Shown here piece by piece: positions 42,381 to 55,064 of a DNA stretch of 64,000 nt; position 1 is the first letter of the stretch, and every line of letters starts with the position of its first letter. The position numbers were made by a program, and so were the translations under genes. The notes below the pieces were generated by a model, which saw only the letters and a list, made by a program, of their open reading frames with translations, was not told where the DNA came from and made no database searches. This DNA is from Erinaceus europaeus. Lineage: Eukaryota > Chordata > Mammalia > Eulipotyphla > Erinaceidae. The stretch is from contig NC_080164.1 of NCBI RefSeq assembly GCF_950295315.1, positions 62,944,042-63,008,041 on the forward strand. Reading direction: 5' to 3'.

Positions 42381-42945
42381 TGGGAGTCGGGCGGTAGTGC
42401 AGCGGGCTAAGCGCAGGTGGTGCAAAGCACAAGGACCGGCATAAGGATCCCTGTTCGAACCCTGGCTCCCCACCTGCAGGGGAGTCGCTTCACAGGCGGT
42501 GAAGCAGGTCTGCAGGTGTCTGTCTTTCTCTCCTCCTCTGTCTTCCCCTCCTCTCTCCATTTCTCTCTGTCCTATCCAACAATGACAACAACAATAATAA
42601 CTACAACAATAAAAAACAACAAGGGCAACAAAAGGGAATAAATAAAATAAATATTTAAAATATATATATATTTGTTTATTCCTTTTTGTTGCCCTTGTTG
42701 TTTTATTGCTGTAGTAATTATTGTTGTTGTTATTGATGTTGTCATTGTTGGATAGGACAGAGAGAAATGGAGAGAAGAGGGGAAGATAGAGGGGGGAGAG
42801 AAAGACAGACACCTGCAGACCTGCTCCACCGCCTGTGAAGCGACTCCCCTGCAGGTGGGGAGCCGGGGGCTCGAACCGGGATCCTTACGCCGGTCCTTGC
42901 GCTTTGCGCCACATGCGCTTAACCCACTGCGCCACCGCCCGACCC
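42381..42945. mobile_element. Inverted pair of SINE-A, tail to tail
   Basis: SINE-A plus 42381-42665 and SINE-A minus 42670-42945, separated by AT repeats, so the two can pair as a long stem. Confidence 0.93.
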
Positions 42946-43079
42946 CCCTACAGCAAACAGTCTTACTGCTCTTGCTGAGGGACACTCTACCCCTCCAAGT
43001 CTAGGGGCCAGGAAAGGTTTTCTCTAGTCTAGTGCCGTAACTAGGTGAGTTAGTCAGCCTTTATTATTTATTTACATAT

Positions 43080-43545
43080 ATATAATTTAATATTTTGCCT
43101 CCAGGGTTATCACTGGGGTTCAGTGCCTGCACTACGAATTTACTGCTCCTGAAGGCCATTTTTCCCATTTTGTTGCTATTGTTGTTGTTGTTATTGATGC
43201 CATTGATGTTGTTGCATAGGACAGAGAGAAATTGAGAGAGGAGGGGAGACAGAGATGGGGAGAGAAAGATAAGACACCTGCAGACCTGCTTCACCGCTTG
43301 TGTAGCAACCCCCCTGCACATGGGGAGCCAGGGGCTCCAACCTGGTTCCTTACGCTGGTCCTTTCGCTTCGCTCCATGTATGCTTAACCTGTGTCCGACC
43401 CCCAATTTAATATATGTATATACTTTTACCAAATACACGGCCCAGCTCTGGTTTCTGGGGTGCTGGGGATTGAACCTGGGACTTATAGTGCCTCAGGCAT
43501 GAAAGTCCTCTTGCATAACCATTTCTACTGTTTCCCCTGCCTCCC
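43080..43545 (-). mobile_element. SINE-A with module and SINE-C
   Basis: SINE-A 43080-43405, SINE-C 43406-43545. Bases 42946-43079 are unassigned. Confidence 0.87.
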
Positions 43546-43606
43546 CAGGCTACTTTACCTTAATCTTCCCAATCACCACACTGGAACAGCATGGATGACA
43601 GACACT

Positions 43607-43608
<2 letters not shown>

Positions 43609-43655
<47 letters not shown>
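43609..43655. repeat. (TG)n microsatellite
   Basis: About 23 TG units, inside a degenerate SINE-like stretch (43590-43790). Confidence 0.95.
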
Positions 43656-43657
<2 letters not shown>

Positions 43658-43792
43658 GAAACAGTGCTGTGGTGTCTTCTCTTTCTACTTCTGTCTTTCA
43701 AAAGGAAGAATATGGATTGGGAAGGCCACTCAGCAGTGGCATCTTGAATGTGCAAGACCCTGGGATCATTAAAAAAAAAAAACAAAAACATG

Positions 43793-44365
43793 GGGCTGCG
43801 CAGCGCAGCAGGTTAAGCACACATGGCACCAAGCACAAGGTTCAGTTTAAGAATCCCGGTTCAAGGGAGTCGGGCGGTAGCACAGTGGGTTAAGCGCAGG
43901 TGGCACAAAGCGCAAGGACCTGCATAATGATCCTGGTTCGAGCCCCCCGGATCCCCACCTAGAGGGTGAAATTCAGGTGTCTTTCTCTCCCCCTCTGTCA
44001 TCCCCTCCTCTCTCCATTTCTCTCTGTCCTATACAACGACGACATCAGTAACTACAACAATAAAAAAACAAAAAAATGAATAAATAAATATTAAAAAAAT
44101 AATCCGGGTTCGAGTCCCCAACTCCCCACCTACAAAGGTCGCTTCACAAGCGGTGAAGCAGGTTTGTAGGTGTCTGTCTTTCTCCCCTCCTCCCTGTCTT
44201 CTCTTCCTCTCTCGATTTCTCTGTCTTATCCAACAACAAGAGCTATAACAATAATAACCACAACAAGGGCAACAAAATGGGAAAAATAGCCTCCAAGAGC
44301 AGTGGATTCATAGTGCTGGTACTGAGCCCCAGTGATAACCCTGGAGGCAGAAAAAAAAAAAAAAA
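43793..44365 (+). mobile_element. SINE-A inserted into SINE-A
   Basis: The outer SINE-A is 43793-43865 and about 44104-44365 (with module). The inner SINE-A is 43866-44100. The junctions repeat AATCCCGGTTC / AATCCGGGTTCG. Confidence 0.88.
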
Positions 44366-44589
44366 GAAAAAAAAAGAAACTTACCTAGGCCCAGGTCTCT
44401 TCCATCTTTTTTTTCTGGGGCTTTACACCTGAATAACTACACTACTTCCAGCGGACTTGATTTTTGTGGCACAGAAAGTGAAAGACAAAGAGAGAACAGG
44501 AGAGGAGAGAAACTACAGCACTGTTCTACTGCTTGTGAGGCTTCACTTTAAATATATATATATTTTAATTAATTAATTAATTGATTAGT

Positions 44590-45275
44590 TTATTTTTGTT
44601 TTTTGTCTCCAAAGTTATTGCTGGGTCTCTCTGCCTGCACCATGAATCCACAGCTCCTGGCAGCTATTTTCCCCCTTTGGTTGCCCTTAATTCTTTTTTT
44701 TTTTTTTTTCATATAGAACATATGCTTTCCTTTTTTTTTTAGATTTTTTTAAAAAACATTTTTAAAATTTATTTATTCCCTTTCGTTGCCTTTGTTGTTT
44801 TATTATTGTTGTTATTGATGTCATCATTGTTGGATAGGACAGAGAGAGATGGAGAGAGGAGGGGAAGACAGAGAGGGGGAGAAAAAGACACCTGCAGACC
44901 TGCTATACTGCTTGTGAAGTGACTCCTTTCCAGGTGGGCAGCCGGGGGCTGGAACCAGGATCCTTATGCCAGTACTTGTGCTTCGGGCCATGTGCGCTTA
45001 ACCCGCTGCGCCACCGCCTGACTCCGTCATTGTTTTATCGTTGTTGTGGTTATTGTTGTTACTGATGTCACTGTTGGATAGGACAGAAAGAAATGGAGAG
45101 AGGAGGGGAGACAGAGAAGGGGAAAGATAGACACCTGCAGACCTGCTTCACCCCATGTGAAGTGACCACTCTGTAGGTGGGGAGCTAGGGGCATGAACCA
45201 GGATCCTTACACTGGTTCCTTACCTTGCGCTTTGCGCCACCTGTGCTTAACCCGCTGTGCTACCACCCGACCCCT
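44590..45275 (-). mobile_element. SINE-A split by another SINE-A
   Basis: The outer copy is 44590-44692 (module complement) and 45026-45275. The inner SINE-A is 44735-45025 (to CCACCGCCTGACTCCG). Confidence 0.87.
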
Positions 45276-45279
45276 ATAT

Positions 45280-45820
45280 ATATACTTATTTATTTCCTTT
45301 TTTTTAAAGAAAATTTTATTTATTTTCCCTTTTGTTGCCCTTGTTTTTTTATTGTTGTTGTTATTGATGTCGTCGTTGTTGGATAGGACAGAGAGAAATG
45401 GAGAGGAGGGGAAGACAGAGAGGGGGAGAGAAAGAAAGACACCTGCAGACCTGCTTTACCGCCTGTGAAGCAACCCCCCTGCAGGTGGAGAGGGGGCTCC
45501 AACCGACATCTTTATGCCTGTCCTTGCGCTTCAGGCCACCTGCGCTCAACCCAACGCGCTACTGCCCAACTCCCATTTATTCCCTTTTGTTGCCCTTGTT
45601 GTTTTATTGTTGTAGTTATTGTTGTTGTTGTCGTCGTTGGATAGGCCAGACAGAAATGGAGAGAAGAGGGGAAGACAAAGGGGAAGAGAAAGACACCTGC
45701 AGACCTGCTTCACCACTTGTGAAGCGACTCCTCTGCAGCTGGGGAACCGGGCGAACTGGGATCCTTATACGGGTCCTTGCGCTTTGTGCCACCTGTGCTT
45801 AACCCACTTTGCTAAACTCC
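45280..45820 (-). mobile_element. Two SINE-A copies
   Basis: 45280-45575 and 45576-45820. Confidence 0.92.
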
Positions 45821-45845
45821 CTTAACATATTTATAAAAAACTTTT

Positions 45846-46185
45846 TTGGGAGTCGGGCTGTAGCGCAGCGGGTTAAGCACAGGTGGCGCAAAGCACAAGG
45901 ACCGGCATAAGGATCCCAGTTCGAACCCCGGCTCCCCACCTGCAGGCGAGTCGCTTCACAGGCGGTGAAGCAGGTCTGCAGGTGTCTATCTTTCTCTCCT
46001 CCTCTCTGTCTTCCCCTCCTCTCTCCATTTCTCTCTGTCCTATCCAACAACGACGACAACAACAATAATAACTACAACAATAAAACAACAAGGGCAACAA
46101 AAGGGAATAAATAAATATTTAAAAATAAATAAATATTTAAAAAAAAAAAACTTTTTTTGCTACCACCCAACTCCCTTAACATATT
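45846..46185 (+). mobile_element. SINE-A with flanking duplication
   Basis: SINE-A 45846-46150. The flanking CTCCCTTAACATATTT occurs at both 45816 and 46172. Confidence 0.9.
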
Positions 46186-48600
46186 TTTTTCTTTATTGGG
46201 GGATTAATGTTTTACATTTGACAGTAAATACAATAGTTTGTATATGCATAACATTTCTCAGTTTTCCACATAATACAACCCCCACTAGGTCCTCTGTCAT
46301 CCTTTTTGGACCTGTACTCTCCCCCCTACCCACCCCAGAGTCTTTTACTTTGGTGCAATACACAGGTTCTACTTGTGTTTTCTCTTCTGATCTTGTTTTT
46401 CAACTACTGCCTGAGAGTGAGATCATCCCATATTCATCCTTCTGTTTCTGACTTATTTCACTCAACATGATTTCAAGGTCCATCCAAGATGGGCTGAAAA
46501 CAGTGAAGTCACAATTTTTAATAGCTGAAAAGTAAAAGTATTCCATTGTGTATATATACCACACTTTGCTCAGCCACTCATCTGTTATTGGGACACCTGG
46601 GTTGCTTCCAGGTTTTGGCTACTACAAATTGTGCTGCTAAGAAGGTAGGTAGGTATACACAAATCTTTTTGGATGGATATGTTGGGTTCCTTAGGATATA
46701 TCCACAGGAGAGCAGGAGAGGAATTGCAGGATCATAGGGTAGGTCCATTTTTAGCCTTCTGAGAGTTCTCCAGACTGTTCTCCACAGAGGCTGGACCAAT
46801 TTACATTTCCACCAGCAGTGAAGGAGGGTTCCTTTGACCCCACAACCTCTCCAGCATTTGCTGCTGCTACCTTTTCTGATGTATGACATTCTCACAGGAG
46901 TGAAGTGGTATCTCGTTGTCTTGATTTGCATTTCTCTGACACTCAGAGACTTGGAGCATTTTTTCATGTGTTTCTCGGCCTTTTGGATCTCTTCTGTGCT
47001 GAATATTCTGTCCATGTCCTCTCCCTATTTTTGGATGGGGTTATTTGTTGTCTTGTTGTTGAGTTTGGCGAGCTCTTTATATATGTTGGCTATTAAACTC
47101 TTGTCTAATGTATGGCATGTAAAGATCTTCTCCCATTCTATGAAGGATCTCTTGGTTGGGTAGTGGTTTCATTTGCTGTGCAGAAGCTTTTTAATTTGAT
47201 GTAGCCCCATAGGTTTATGCTTGCCTTAGTCTTCTTTGTAATTGGATTCATTTCACTGAAGATGTCTTTAAAATGTATGCAGAAGAGTTCTGCCAATATT
47301 TTCCTCTAAGTATTTGATAGTTTGTGGTCTAACATCCAAGTCCTTGATCCACATGGAATTTACTTTTGTATTTGGTGAAATAAAGTGGTTCAGTTTCATT
47401 CTTCTGCATGTTTCAACCAAATTTTTCCAACACCATTTGTTGAAGAGACTCTGCTTTCCCCATTTAATAGTCAAGTAACCTTTGTCAAAGATTAGATGTC
47501 CATAGGTGTGGGGGCTTACTTCTGGGCTCTCAACTCTATTCCACTGGTCAGTGTGTCTATTTATGTTCCAGTACCAAGCAGTTTTTATCACAATGGCCCT
47601 AGAATACAATTTGAGATCTGAGAGTGTGCCTCCAGTTCTGTTCTTTCTTCTCAAGACTGTTTTGGCAATTCTAGGTCTTTTCTGGTTCTAGATAAACATT
47701 TGTTCTATTCTAAAAAATATGGTTGGGATCTTAATGAGGATAGCATTATTTCATTTTCTTCTTAAGTGTTTTCATAGAGGAATGCTGCTGACTTTTGTGT
47801 TAGTTTTGTAGCCTGACACCTTACTGTATTGCCTGATGATTTCCAAAAGCTTCTTGCTGGATTCTTTAGGTTTTTCTGTGTATACTATCATGTCATCTGC
47901 AAATAGGGAGAGTTTGACTTTTTCTCTTCCAATCTGAATCCCTTTAATTCCTTGCTCTTGGGAGTCGGGCTGTAGCGCAGTGGGTTAAGCGCAGGTGGCG
48001 CAAAGCACAAGGACCGGCATAAGGATCCCGGTTCGAACCCGGCTCCCCACCTGCAGGGGAGTAGCTTCTCAGGCGGTGAAGCAGGTCTGCAGGTGTCTAT
48101 CTTTCTCTCCTCCTCTCTGTCTTCCCCTCCTCTCTCCATTTCTCTCTGTCCTATCCAACAATGACAACAACAATAATAACTACAATAATAAAACAAGGGC
48201 AACAAAAGGGAATAAATAAAATATTTAAAAAAAATAAAAAATAAGTAATTCCTTGCTCTTGCCTGATTGCTATGACAAGAACTTCCAACACTATGTTGAA
48301 TAGTAATGGTGATAGTGGGCAGCCCTGTCTAGTACCTGATCTGAGGGGAAATGCTTCCAGTTTTTCACCATTGAGTATGATGTTGGCTGTAGGTTTGCTA
48401 TATATAGACTCCACTATCTTGAGGAATTTTCCATCTATTCCCATTTTTTTGTAGTGTTTTGATCATGAAGAGATGTTGTATTTTGTCAAAGGCTTTCTCT
48501 ACATCTATTGATATGCCCATGTGGTTTTTGGTCTTGCTTTTGTTGATGTGGTGGATCACACTGATTGATTTACGTATATTAAACCAAAGGTTGAACCAAA
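46186..48600 (-). mobile_element. 5'-truncated L1 (ORF2 RT to 3' end)
   Basis: 3' UTR complement at 46186-46430. ORF2 then runs back through its C-terminal domain (46578-47015, 47268-47654) into reverse transcriptase (48151-48444: [20 protein letters not shown]). Frameshifts are present. Interrupted by a SINE-A. Confidence 0.93.
47958..48245 (+). mobile_element. SINE-A inside L1
   Basis: Perfect target duplication TAATTCCTTGCTCTTG on both sides (about 47946 and 48246). Confidence 0.95.
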
Positions 48601-48617
48601 AAACAGTGAGGTCAACA

Positions 48618-48620
48618 TCA

Positions 48621-48651
<31 letters not shown>

Positions 48652-49117
48652 TCTCCCTCCAGGGTTATTGCTGGGCTCGGTGCCTGCACCATGAATCCAC
48701 TGCTCCTGAAGGCCATTTTTTCCCCCTTTTTGTTGCCCTTGTTGTTGTAGCCTCGTTGTGGTTATTGTTGGATAGGACAGAGAGAAATGGAGAGAGGAGG
48801 GAAAGACAGGGAGGGGGAGAGAAAGACAGACACCTACAGACCTGCTTTACCGCCTGTGAGGCGACTCCCCTGCAGGTGGGGAGCCGGGGGCTCGAACTGG
48901 GATCCTTACGCTGGTCCCTGCGCTTTGCGCCACATGCGCTCAACCCACTGCGCCACCGCCCGACCCCCCCCCATATATATTTTTTAATGCAAAAGATGCA
49001 GTGAGATACTAGAACACTGCTCAGCTCTGGCTTATGGTGGTTCTGGGTATTGATCCTGGGACCTCAGAGCCTCATGCATGAAATTGTTCTGCATAACCAT
49101 TATGCTTTCTCCATTTC
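48618..49117 (-). mobile_element. (AT)n, SINE-A with module, SINE-C
   Basis: (AT)n 48618-48643, SINE-A 48646-48967, SINE-C 48990-49117. Confidence 0.88.
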
Positions 49118-49231
49118 CTGAAGCTTCACTTTTGCATAGTGCTCCTATGGGGTGGCTAGGGGACTTGAACCTGGGTTCTCATGCTTGGTTAAGTGTATGT
49201 TCTACTGGGTGAACTATCTCCCAATGCCTCA

Positions 49232-49570
49232 ATATCTTTATTAATACATAGCTCCAAAATTGGGTAAGAAACCTCACCAGATATATGTTAGATGTTGAAT
49301 ATGCATTAAGAAGGCCAATTTCAGAAAAAATGGCAGTTCTGAGAAATTACTGCAAAAAGTGTACACAGGTGGTAGCATATGGCATCAACCCCACTGTCTT
49401 TTTTCATCCACTGCTGCCTGTTCCCTCCCCATCTCTTGGACTGACATCAGGATAGAGATGAAGGGACCAGTTAGGTGGGTGGATTCCTAAAGCAGTCAGT
49501 GTGCAAGCTGTGTAATTAGTAGTGCCAAGTACGACTACTCAAGTAAGATACTGAGCTCAGAGTAGGAAAC
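49232..49570. other. Unassigned intergenic sequence
   Basis: Nothing recognised. Confidence 0.6.
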
Positions 49571-49578
49571 AAAATCTG

Positions 49579-49724
49579 AGGGAGTTGGGCGGTAGCGCAG
49601 TGGTTAAGCGCATATGGCGCAAAGCACAAGGACCAGCGTAAGGATCCCAGTTTGAGCCCCCAGCTCCACATCTGCAGGGGGAGTCGCTTCACAGGCGGTG
49701 AAGCAGGTCTGCAGGTGTCAAAAA
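49579..49724 (+). mobile_element. 3'-truncated SINE-A
   Basis: AGGGAGTTGGGCGGTAGCGC to GCAGGTCTGCAGGTGTC, then only a short A-run. The CT-rich body and tail are missing. AAAATCTG flanks both ends (49571-49578, 49725-49732). Confidence 0.85.
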
Positions 49725-49732
49725 AAAAATCT

Positions 49733-50105
49733 GGAAAGCCAGTAAATAGTGAGCACTGGACTATAGCAGGACGAAGCAGGCAAGCACAAAAAAAAAAAAA
49801 AAAAAAGAACTCTTGAGGCTAAAGCCACATAAGCAAGGTTGTTTGCTTGCCTGAAGGTGGCAAGGCTAATTTCAAGACCCAGTCCTATTCAAAAAGAGGA
49901 CACAGAACTTCTGCAAGAAAGCAGAGTGGCTACAACATACTAATCATAGTAAGAAAGTCTAAAGGAAGGATTGTGGGTGACTTGTTTTTTCTTCAGACAG
50001 ACAGAGAGGCAGAGAGTATATGAAAGAGAGCACAGCACTGAAGCTTTCTTCAACTACGTGGGGCTGGGCTCCAACCTACAAGTTATATTCCTGCAAATGT
50101 TATTT
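49733..50105 (-). other. Unassigned sequence with SINE-E remnant
   Basis: 49975-50100 resembles an old minus-strand SINE. The rest is unassigned. Confidence 0.5.
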
Positions 50106-50109
50106 TGAT

Positions 50110-50950
50110 TTTTAATTTTTTTATATTTATTCCCTTTTGTTGCTCTTGTTGTTTTATTGTTGTGGTTATTGTTGTTGTTATTGATGTCGTCATTGTTGGA
50201 TAGGACAGAGAGAAATGGAGAGAGGAGGGGAAGACAGAGAGGAGGAGAGAAAGATAGACACCTGCAGACCTGCTTTACCACTTGTGAAGTGACTCCCCTG
50301 CAGGTGGGGAGGCAGGGACTCAAACCGGGATCCTTATGCCGGTCCTTGCGCTTTGCACCACATGCGCTTAACCCACTACGCTACTGCCCAACTCCCAAAT
50401 ATTTTTATTTATTGACTCCAGGGTTATTGCTGGGGCTCGGTGCCTGCACTATGAATCCACTGCTCCTGGAGGCTTTTTCCCTGCCCTTTTGTTGTCCTTG
50501 TTGTTCATTGTTGTTGTCATTAGTATTGTTATTATTGTCACTGTTGTTGGATAGGACAGAGATAAATCGAGAGAGGACAGGAAGACAGAGAAGGGGAGAG
50601 AAAGACAGACACCTGCAAACTTGCTTCACCACCTGTGAAGCAACCCCTCTGCAGGTGGGCGAACCGGGATCCTCATACTGGTCCTTGTACTTTGTGCCAT
50701 GTGTGCTTAACCCACTGCACTGCCACCTGGCCCCTTTTTTTTTTCCTTTGATCTTTTATTTATTAGATAGAGACAGTCAGAAATTGAGAGGAATAGGGAG
50801 ATAGAAAGGGAGAGAGACAGAGGAATATGTGTAGCACTGCTTCACCACTTTGAAAGCTTTCTCCCTGCAGGTGGGGACCAGGGGCTCAAACCGGGGTCCT
50901 TGTGCATTGTAACATGTGTGCTCAACCAGGTACACTACCACCTAATCCCA
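50110..50950 (-). mobile_element. SINE-A, SINE-A with module, SINE-D
   Basis: 50110-50398, 50402-50735 and 50740-50950, all minus strand. Confidence 0.92.
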
Positions 50951-51280
50951 GAAAGTATAATTTCTTCTACAAGGCACAGCTCCAAGAAATTTAGTTTGCC
51001 CCTCTGCTCCACAATATTAGAATTCAAATGTAACTCTCTTCTCTGCAGTTAACCAGGGGGTGCAGTGAGAAGAACCCATCCTGAAGTCTTGGGTTGGGAG
51101 GAAAGCCCACCACTGCTCCACCTCCTAGGCTCTTGGTGTGGAAGTTGTTAGGATCAGGATCATGGAGAAAAGCAACTTGCATGGAGTAAACAAATGCATG
51201 CCTCCTGGCTTTTTTTTTTTCTGTCTTTTTTGGTGCGTATGAATTTATCAACTTCTCCTGCTTCTCTAAGAGGCTTTTTT
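50951..51280. other. Unassigned sequence
   Basis: No gene or repeat recognised. Confidence 0.55.
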
Positions 51281-51415
51281 GTCTTTCTCTCCCCTTCTCT
51301 GTCTTCCTGTCCTCTCTCGATTTATCTCTGTCCTATCAAACAACAATGACAATAATAACAATACTAATGACAACAACAATGAACAACAAGGACAACAAAA
51401 GGGTGGGGAAAAAGC
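51281..51415 (+). repeat. Inverted partial copy of the SINE-A at 50402-50735
   Basis: About 135 bp matching the reverse complement of 50473-50606 with only about four differences, including the private variants CTTCCTGTCCTCTCTCG and ACAATACTAATGACAAC. Both SINE ends are missing. Confidence 0.88.
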
Positions 51416-51424
51416 CTCTTTTTT

Positions 51425-51540
51425 TTTTTTTCTTTCTTTTACCAGAACACTGATGTGGGAGCAACTGAACCTAGGACTTTGGAGCCTCAGGCATGACAGT
51501 CTAGTCTGTTTGTATAACCATTATGCTATCTAACCCCACC
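51425..51540 (-). mobile_element. SINE-C
   Basis: CTTTTACCAGAACACTGATG to CCATTATGCTATCTAACCCC. Confidence 0.85.
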
Positions 51541-53675
51541 TGGAAAACAATAAACCAAATCAGAGACGCTAAAACCAAAAAATGACAACCATTGGCATTT
51601 AAGTTGTGGTTTTTGTTTTTCATTTTGTTTTGCTTTTTAATTTTTTTTCCTAGAAAAAAAAAAAACACAACCAGGGTAATTTATATGACAAACTATCCAT
51701 ATCAATATGGCAGGGGAGAAGAGAAAGGCCAGATGCATGAGAAGCTAATAAAAAGTAGGTTCTGAATCACGTGGAATGGTCCACAGGCTTATGTCCGGTT
51801 CTCAAGAGATGACCGGTCACTTTGGCATAAATATGTTCAGTACCTGGTCTCCTGGTCTGCTTGTTCTGACAGGACTGGACACATCCTGTACATTGCCAAA
51901 GGTAAATTCAGACTTTATAGAAGACAAGACTTAAATTAGCTTCTTGACTTGGTGCTCAGGTATGATAAGGCAGTCTTTCTTGCCTGACAGAAGAGTCTGT
52001 GAAGGTCACTGTAGGTCATTTTCTGGCATCACAGTGAACTCCAGACACCTGCTCACACATGTGTGGATTTCACTACCCACACAGCCTCTACCCGAACATT
52101 CCCAGGCAGTCTGGTTGGAGGATAAGGGACATGACAGTCCCATACTAATCACAACTCAACAGCAGTGTCCATCCTCTAGTCTTGTTCTGTCTTCTGCCTA
52201 GAGGAGGGGATGGGGATTCATGTTTCTCAACTCAGCATTGGACACCGGTTCCAAAGAAGTCTGGCCATCTGGATCCACACTGAAAGTCTCTCAGATTTCT
52301 CCCACTTTATGCCCTAGATCTTAGGGCTGAGAAATCAGCTCAACCCAGAGCCATGTGTGGCACGATAGCCAGAATGATGGCTGGGCAAGAAAGAGCCAGT
52401 AGCACACTGCAAAGCCAGAGTACATTCAAGAAGGGGAAAGGCATGCAGTAAGCTGTAGTCCTAAGTCACAGTCTAGGGGACACACTGAGCCTGGAGGACA
52501 GACCCAGGTCCGCTCGCCTTACAGGGTGGTTCTGATATGTTACCTGATGGGGCCTCACTGGTCGTGGTTCCTATGTGGAGAGTGGTGGGTTTCCTGCCCT
52601 GCTATGTGGCCTCTGTTCCTGCATACAGGCCAGGTTACATCTCAGTGCCACGGTCCTGAGGAGCACCACGCTGGCCGGCCAGCCAGGCCACAGTCCTCAG
52701 TCCCTAGAGGGATGGGGCTCTGGGGTCCACAGGAAGGCCTGAGGGTGCTGGGGTCACTGGGAGGAAGGGGGCATGGGAAGAGGGCTGCATTCTTCTGGGA
52801 AAGGTTCAGGGAGGGACAGTCACAGGCAGAAGGTGTGATGGCCCAACACAATACAGAGCCAAAGGAAGGGGATCAATATCTAAAACAGTCTTGTCCCAAG
52901 TTTAAAAAGAGAATATTATTGTTGTTGCTTGTTTTTTTTTTTTTTTTTCCTTTTAAAATCACATTTTAAAAGGTGAAATAGCTGGGGAGATCCAACTCAC
53001 TTCACTCTGATCCTTTACGGGCACTGGGAGGTCTCAGGACTACACCCAGTGCCATTCTCCTTGCCAGGGCTCCAGTCACCTGAGCAAGGGCAGGGAGAGC
53101 AACTGCCCTTCTTCCCACCAGCAATTTATTTCCCCCAGAACACAGGTAATGGTAAGTCCAAAAACTAAAGTGCAGAGAATTCTGTGGAGTGGGTGATACT
53201 CCAACAGGTATTTGGGGGGTGGGGAGTAGGGAGCAGGGTGGCCCAGAGCTACAGCTGAGGAACAAACACTGACCCTTGTGAAGTGAGCCTGTAGAGCACA
53301 GTCCCCTTTCCCTTGGGCCCTGCTGACTTCTATCTGGCTCTGTCCACTCTCAGCACCTCCCCCCAAAAAGTCCTGGTCTCAAAGATATGGTTCCATGAAG
53401 GGAGAACATTCGTATGATCATCCCTGCTTGGTAGTGACTAGTAATCATGAAAGAAGAAAAGGTGGCAGGAGAAACTACATTATATAAAATTGGCAAACCC
53501 CAGGTTTTGAGAGCAGGGCTACACAAATAATCCTAAAAGCAGAGTCTCTAATGGGGAAGGTTTGGTCAGGATCCTACTGGTGAGGCTTGTTGGGGGAAGG
53601 AGTGCCTCTGGGTGTGAGAGGAGCTGCAGAGTGGGGGGTGGGGGAGGCTGCTGAGGAAGAAAGCCAATGGTGGCG
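51541..53675 (-). other. TMEM127: Probable TMEM127 3' UTR and downstream region
   Basis: 2.1 kb with no SINE or L1, unlike everything around it, directly downstream of the TMEM127 stop. Candidate polyadenylation signals on the minus strand are AATAAA at 53125-53130 (3' UTR of about 0.55-0.6 kb) and ATTAAA at 51636-51641 (about 2.05 kb). A T-run lies at 52930-52950. Confidence 0.6.
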
Positions 53676-53983
53676 TTAGGGTGTGTAGGCTGGGGGTGGC
53701 TGGAACTGGTTGATGACCTCATATTCTGCTGGGTAGGGCTCATTCTCTTCCATCTCAGAGAGCAGCTCCAGTGCCTGTTCCTCTTCCTCGGTGGGGTAGT
53801 GGCGCAGGAGATTGGCTGCTGTCGCTAGGATTGAGGCTCCACCAGCTCCAGCCACCAGGTAGAAGCTAACAGCAAAGGTGACATAAACCTGGGAACCATG
53901 GTATTTCTTATGTTGCTGCTGCTGGGCCAGGATAAGTTCAGAAGCCCAGTAAGAAAAGCCGATGACGGTGGCACACTGCAGCA
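53676..53983 (-). CDS. TMEM127: TMEM127 last coding exon (C-terminal 102 residues)
   Basis: TMEM127 is a multi-span endosomal/lysosomal membrane protein that limits mTORC1 signalling and promotes turnover of receptors such as RET; it is a pheochromocytoma tumour suppressor in humans. This exon completes a Val codon (G|TG) and encodes [20 protein letters not shown], a hydrophobic span [20 protein letters not shown], an acidic dileucine-type stretch [10 protein letters not shown], and the C-terminus ending PPPAYTP with a PPxY motif of the NEDD4-binding type. Stop TAA at 53676. The acceptor CTCCCAG at 53984 has an ideal TACTAAC branch site at 54015-54021. The 308-bp length equals the human coding part. 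It matches the human sequence as I know it essentially completely. Confidence 0.98.
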
Positions 53984-54948
<965 letters not shown>

Positions 54949-55064
54949 TTATGACTCAAGGTAAAACACTGGGACAGAAATATCCCACCTGAGAGGAGTT
55001 TGTTTTCTCTCCACCAGAGTTCTGGGGAGCCAGAAGAGTAGTCTTAGCTCTTGTTCCCAGCTGG

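Larger units (their letters stand above)
44400..49231 (-). mobile_element. Old SINE-D split by 4.6 kb of nested insertions
   Basis: The tail side at 44400-44552 ends CTTGTGAGGCTTCACTTT. The head side resumes at 49120-49231 with GAAGCTTCACTTTTGC and reaches GGGGACTTGAACCTGGG. The repeated GCTTCACTTT marks the target. Confidence 0.75.
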
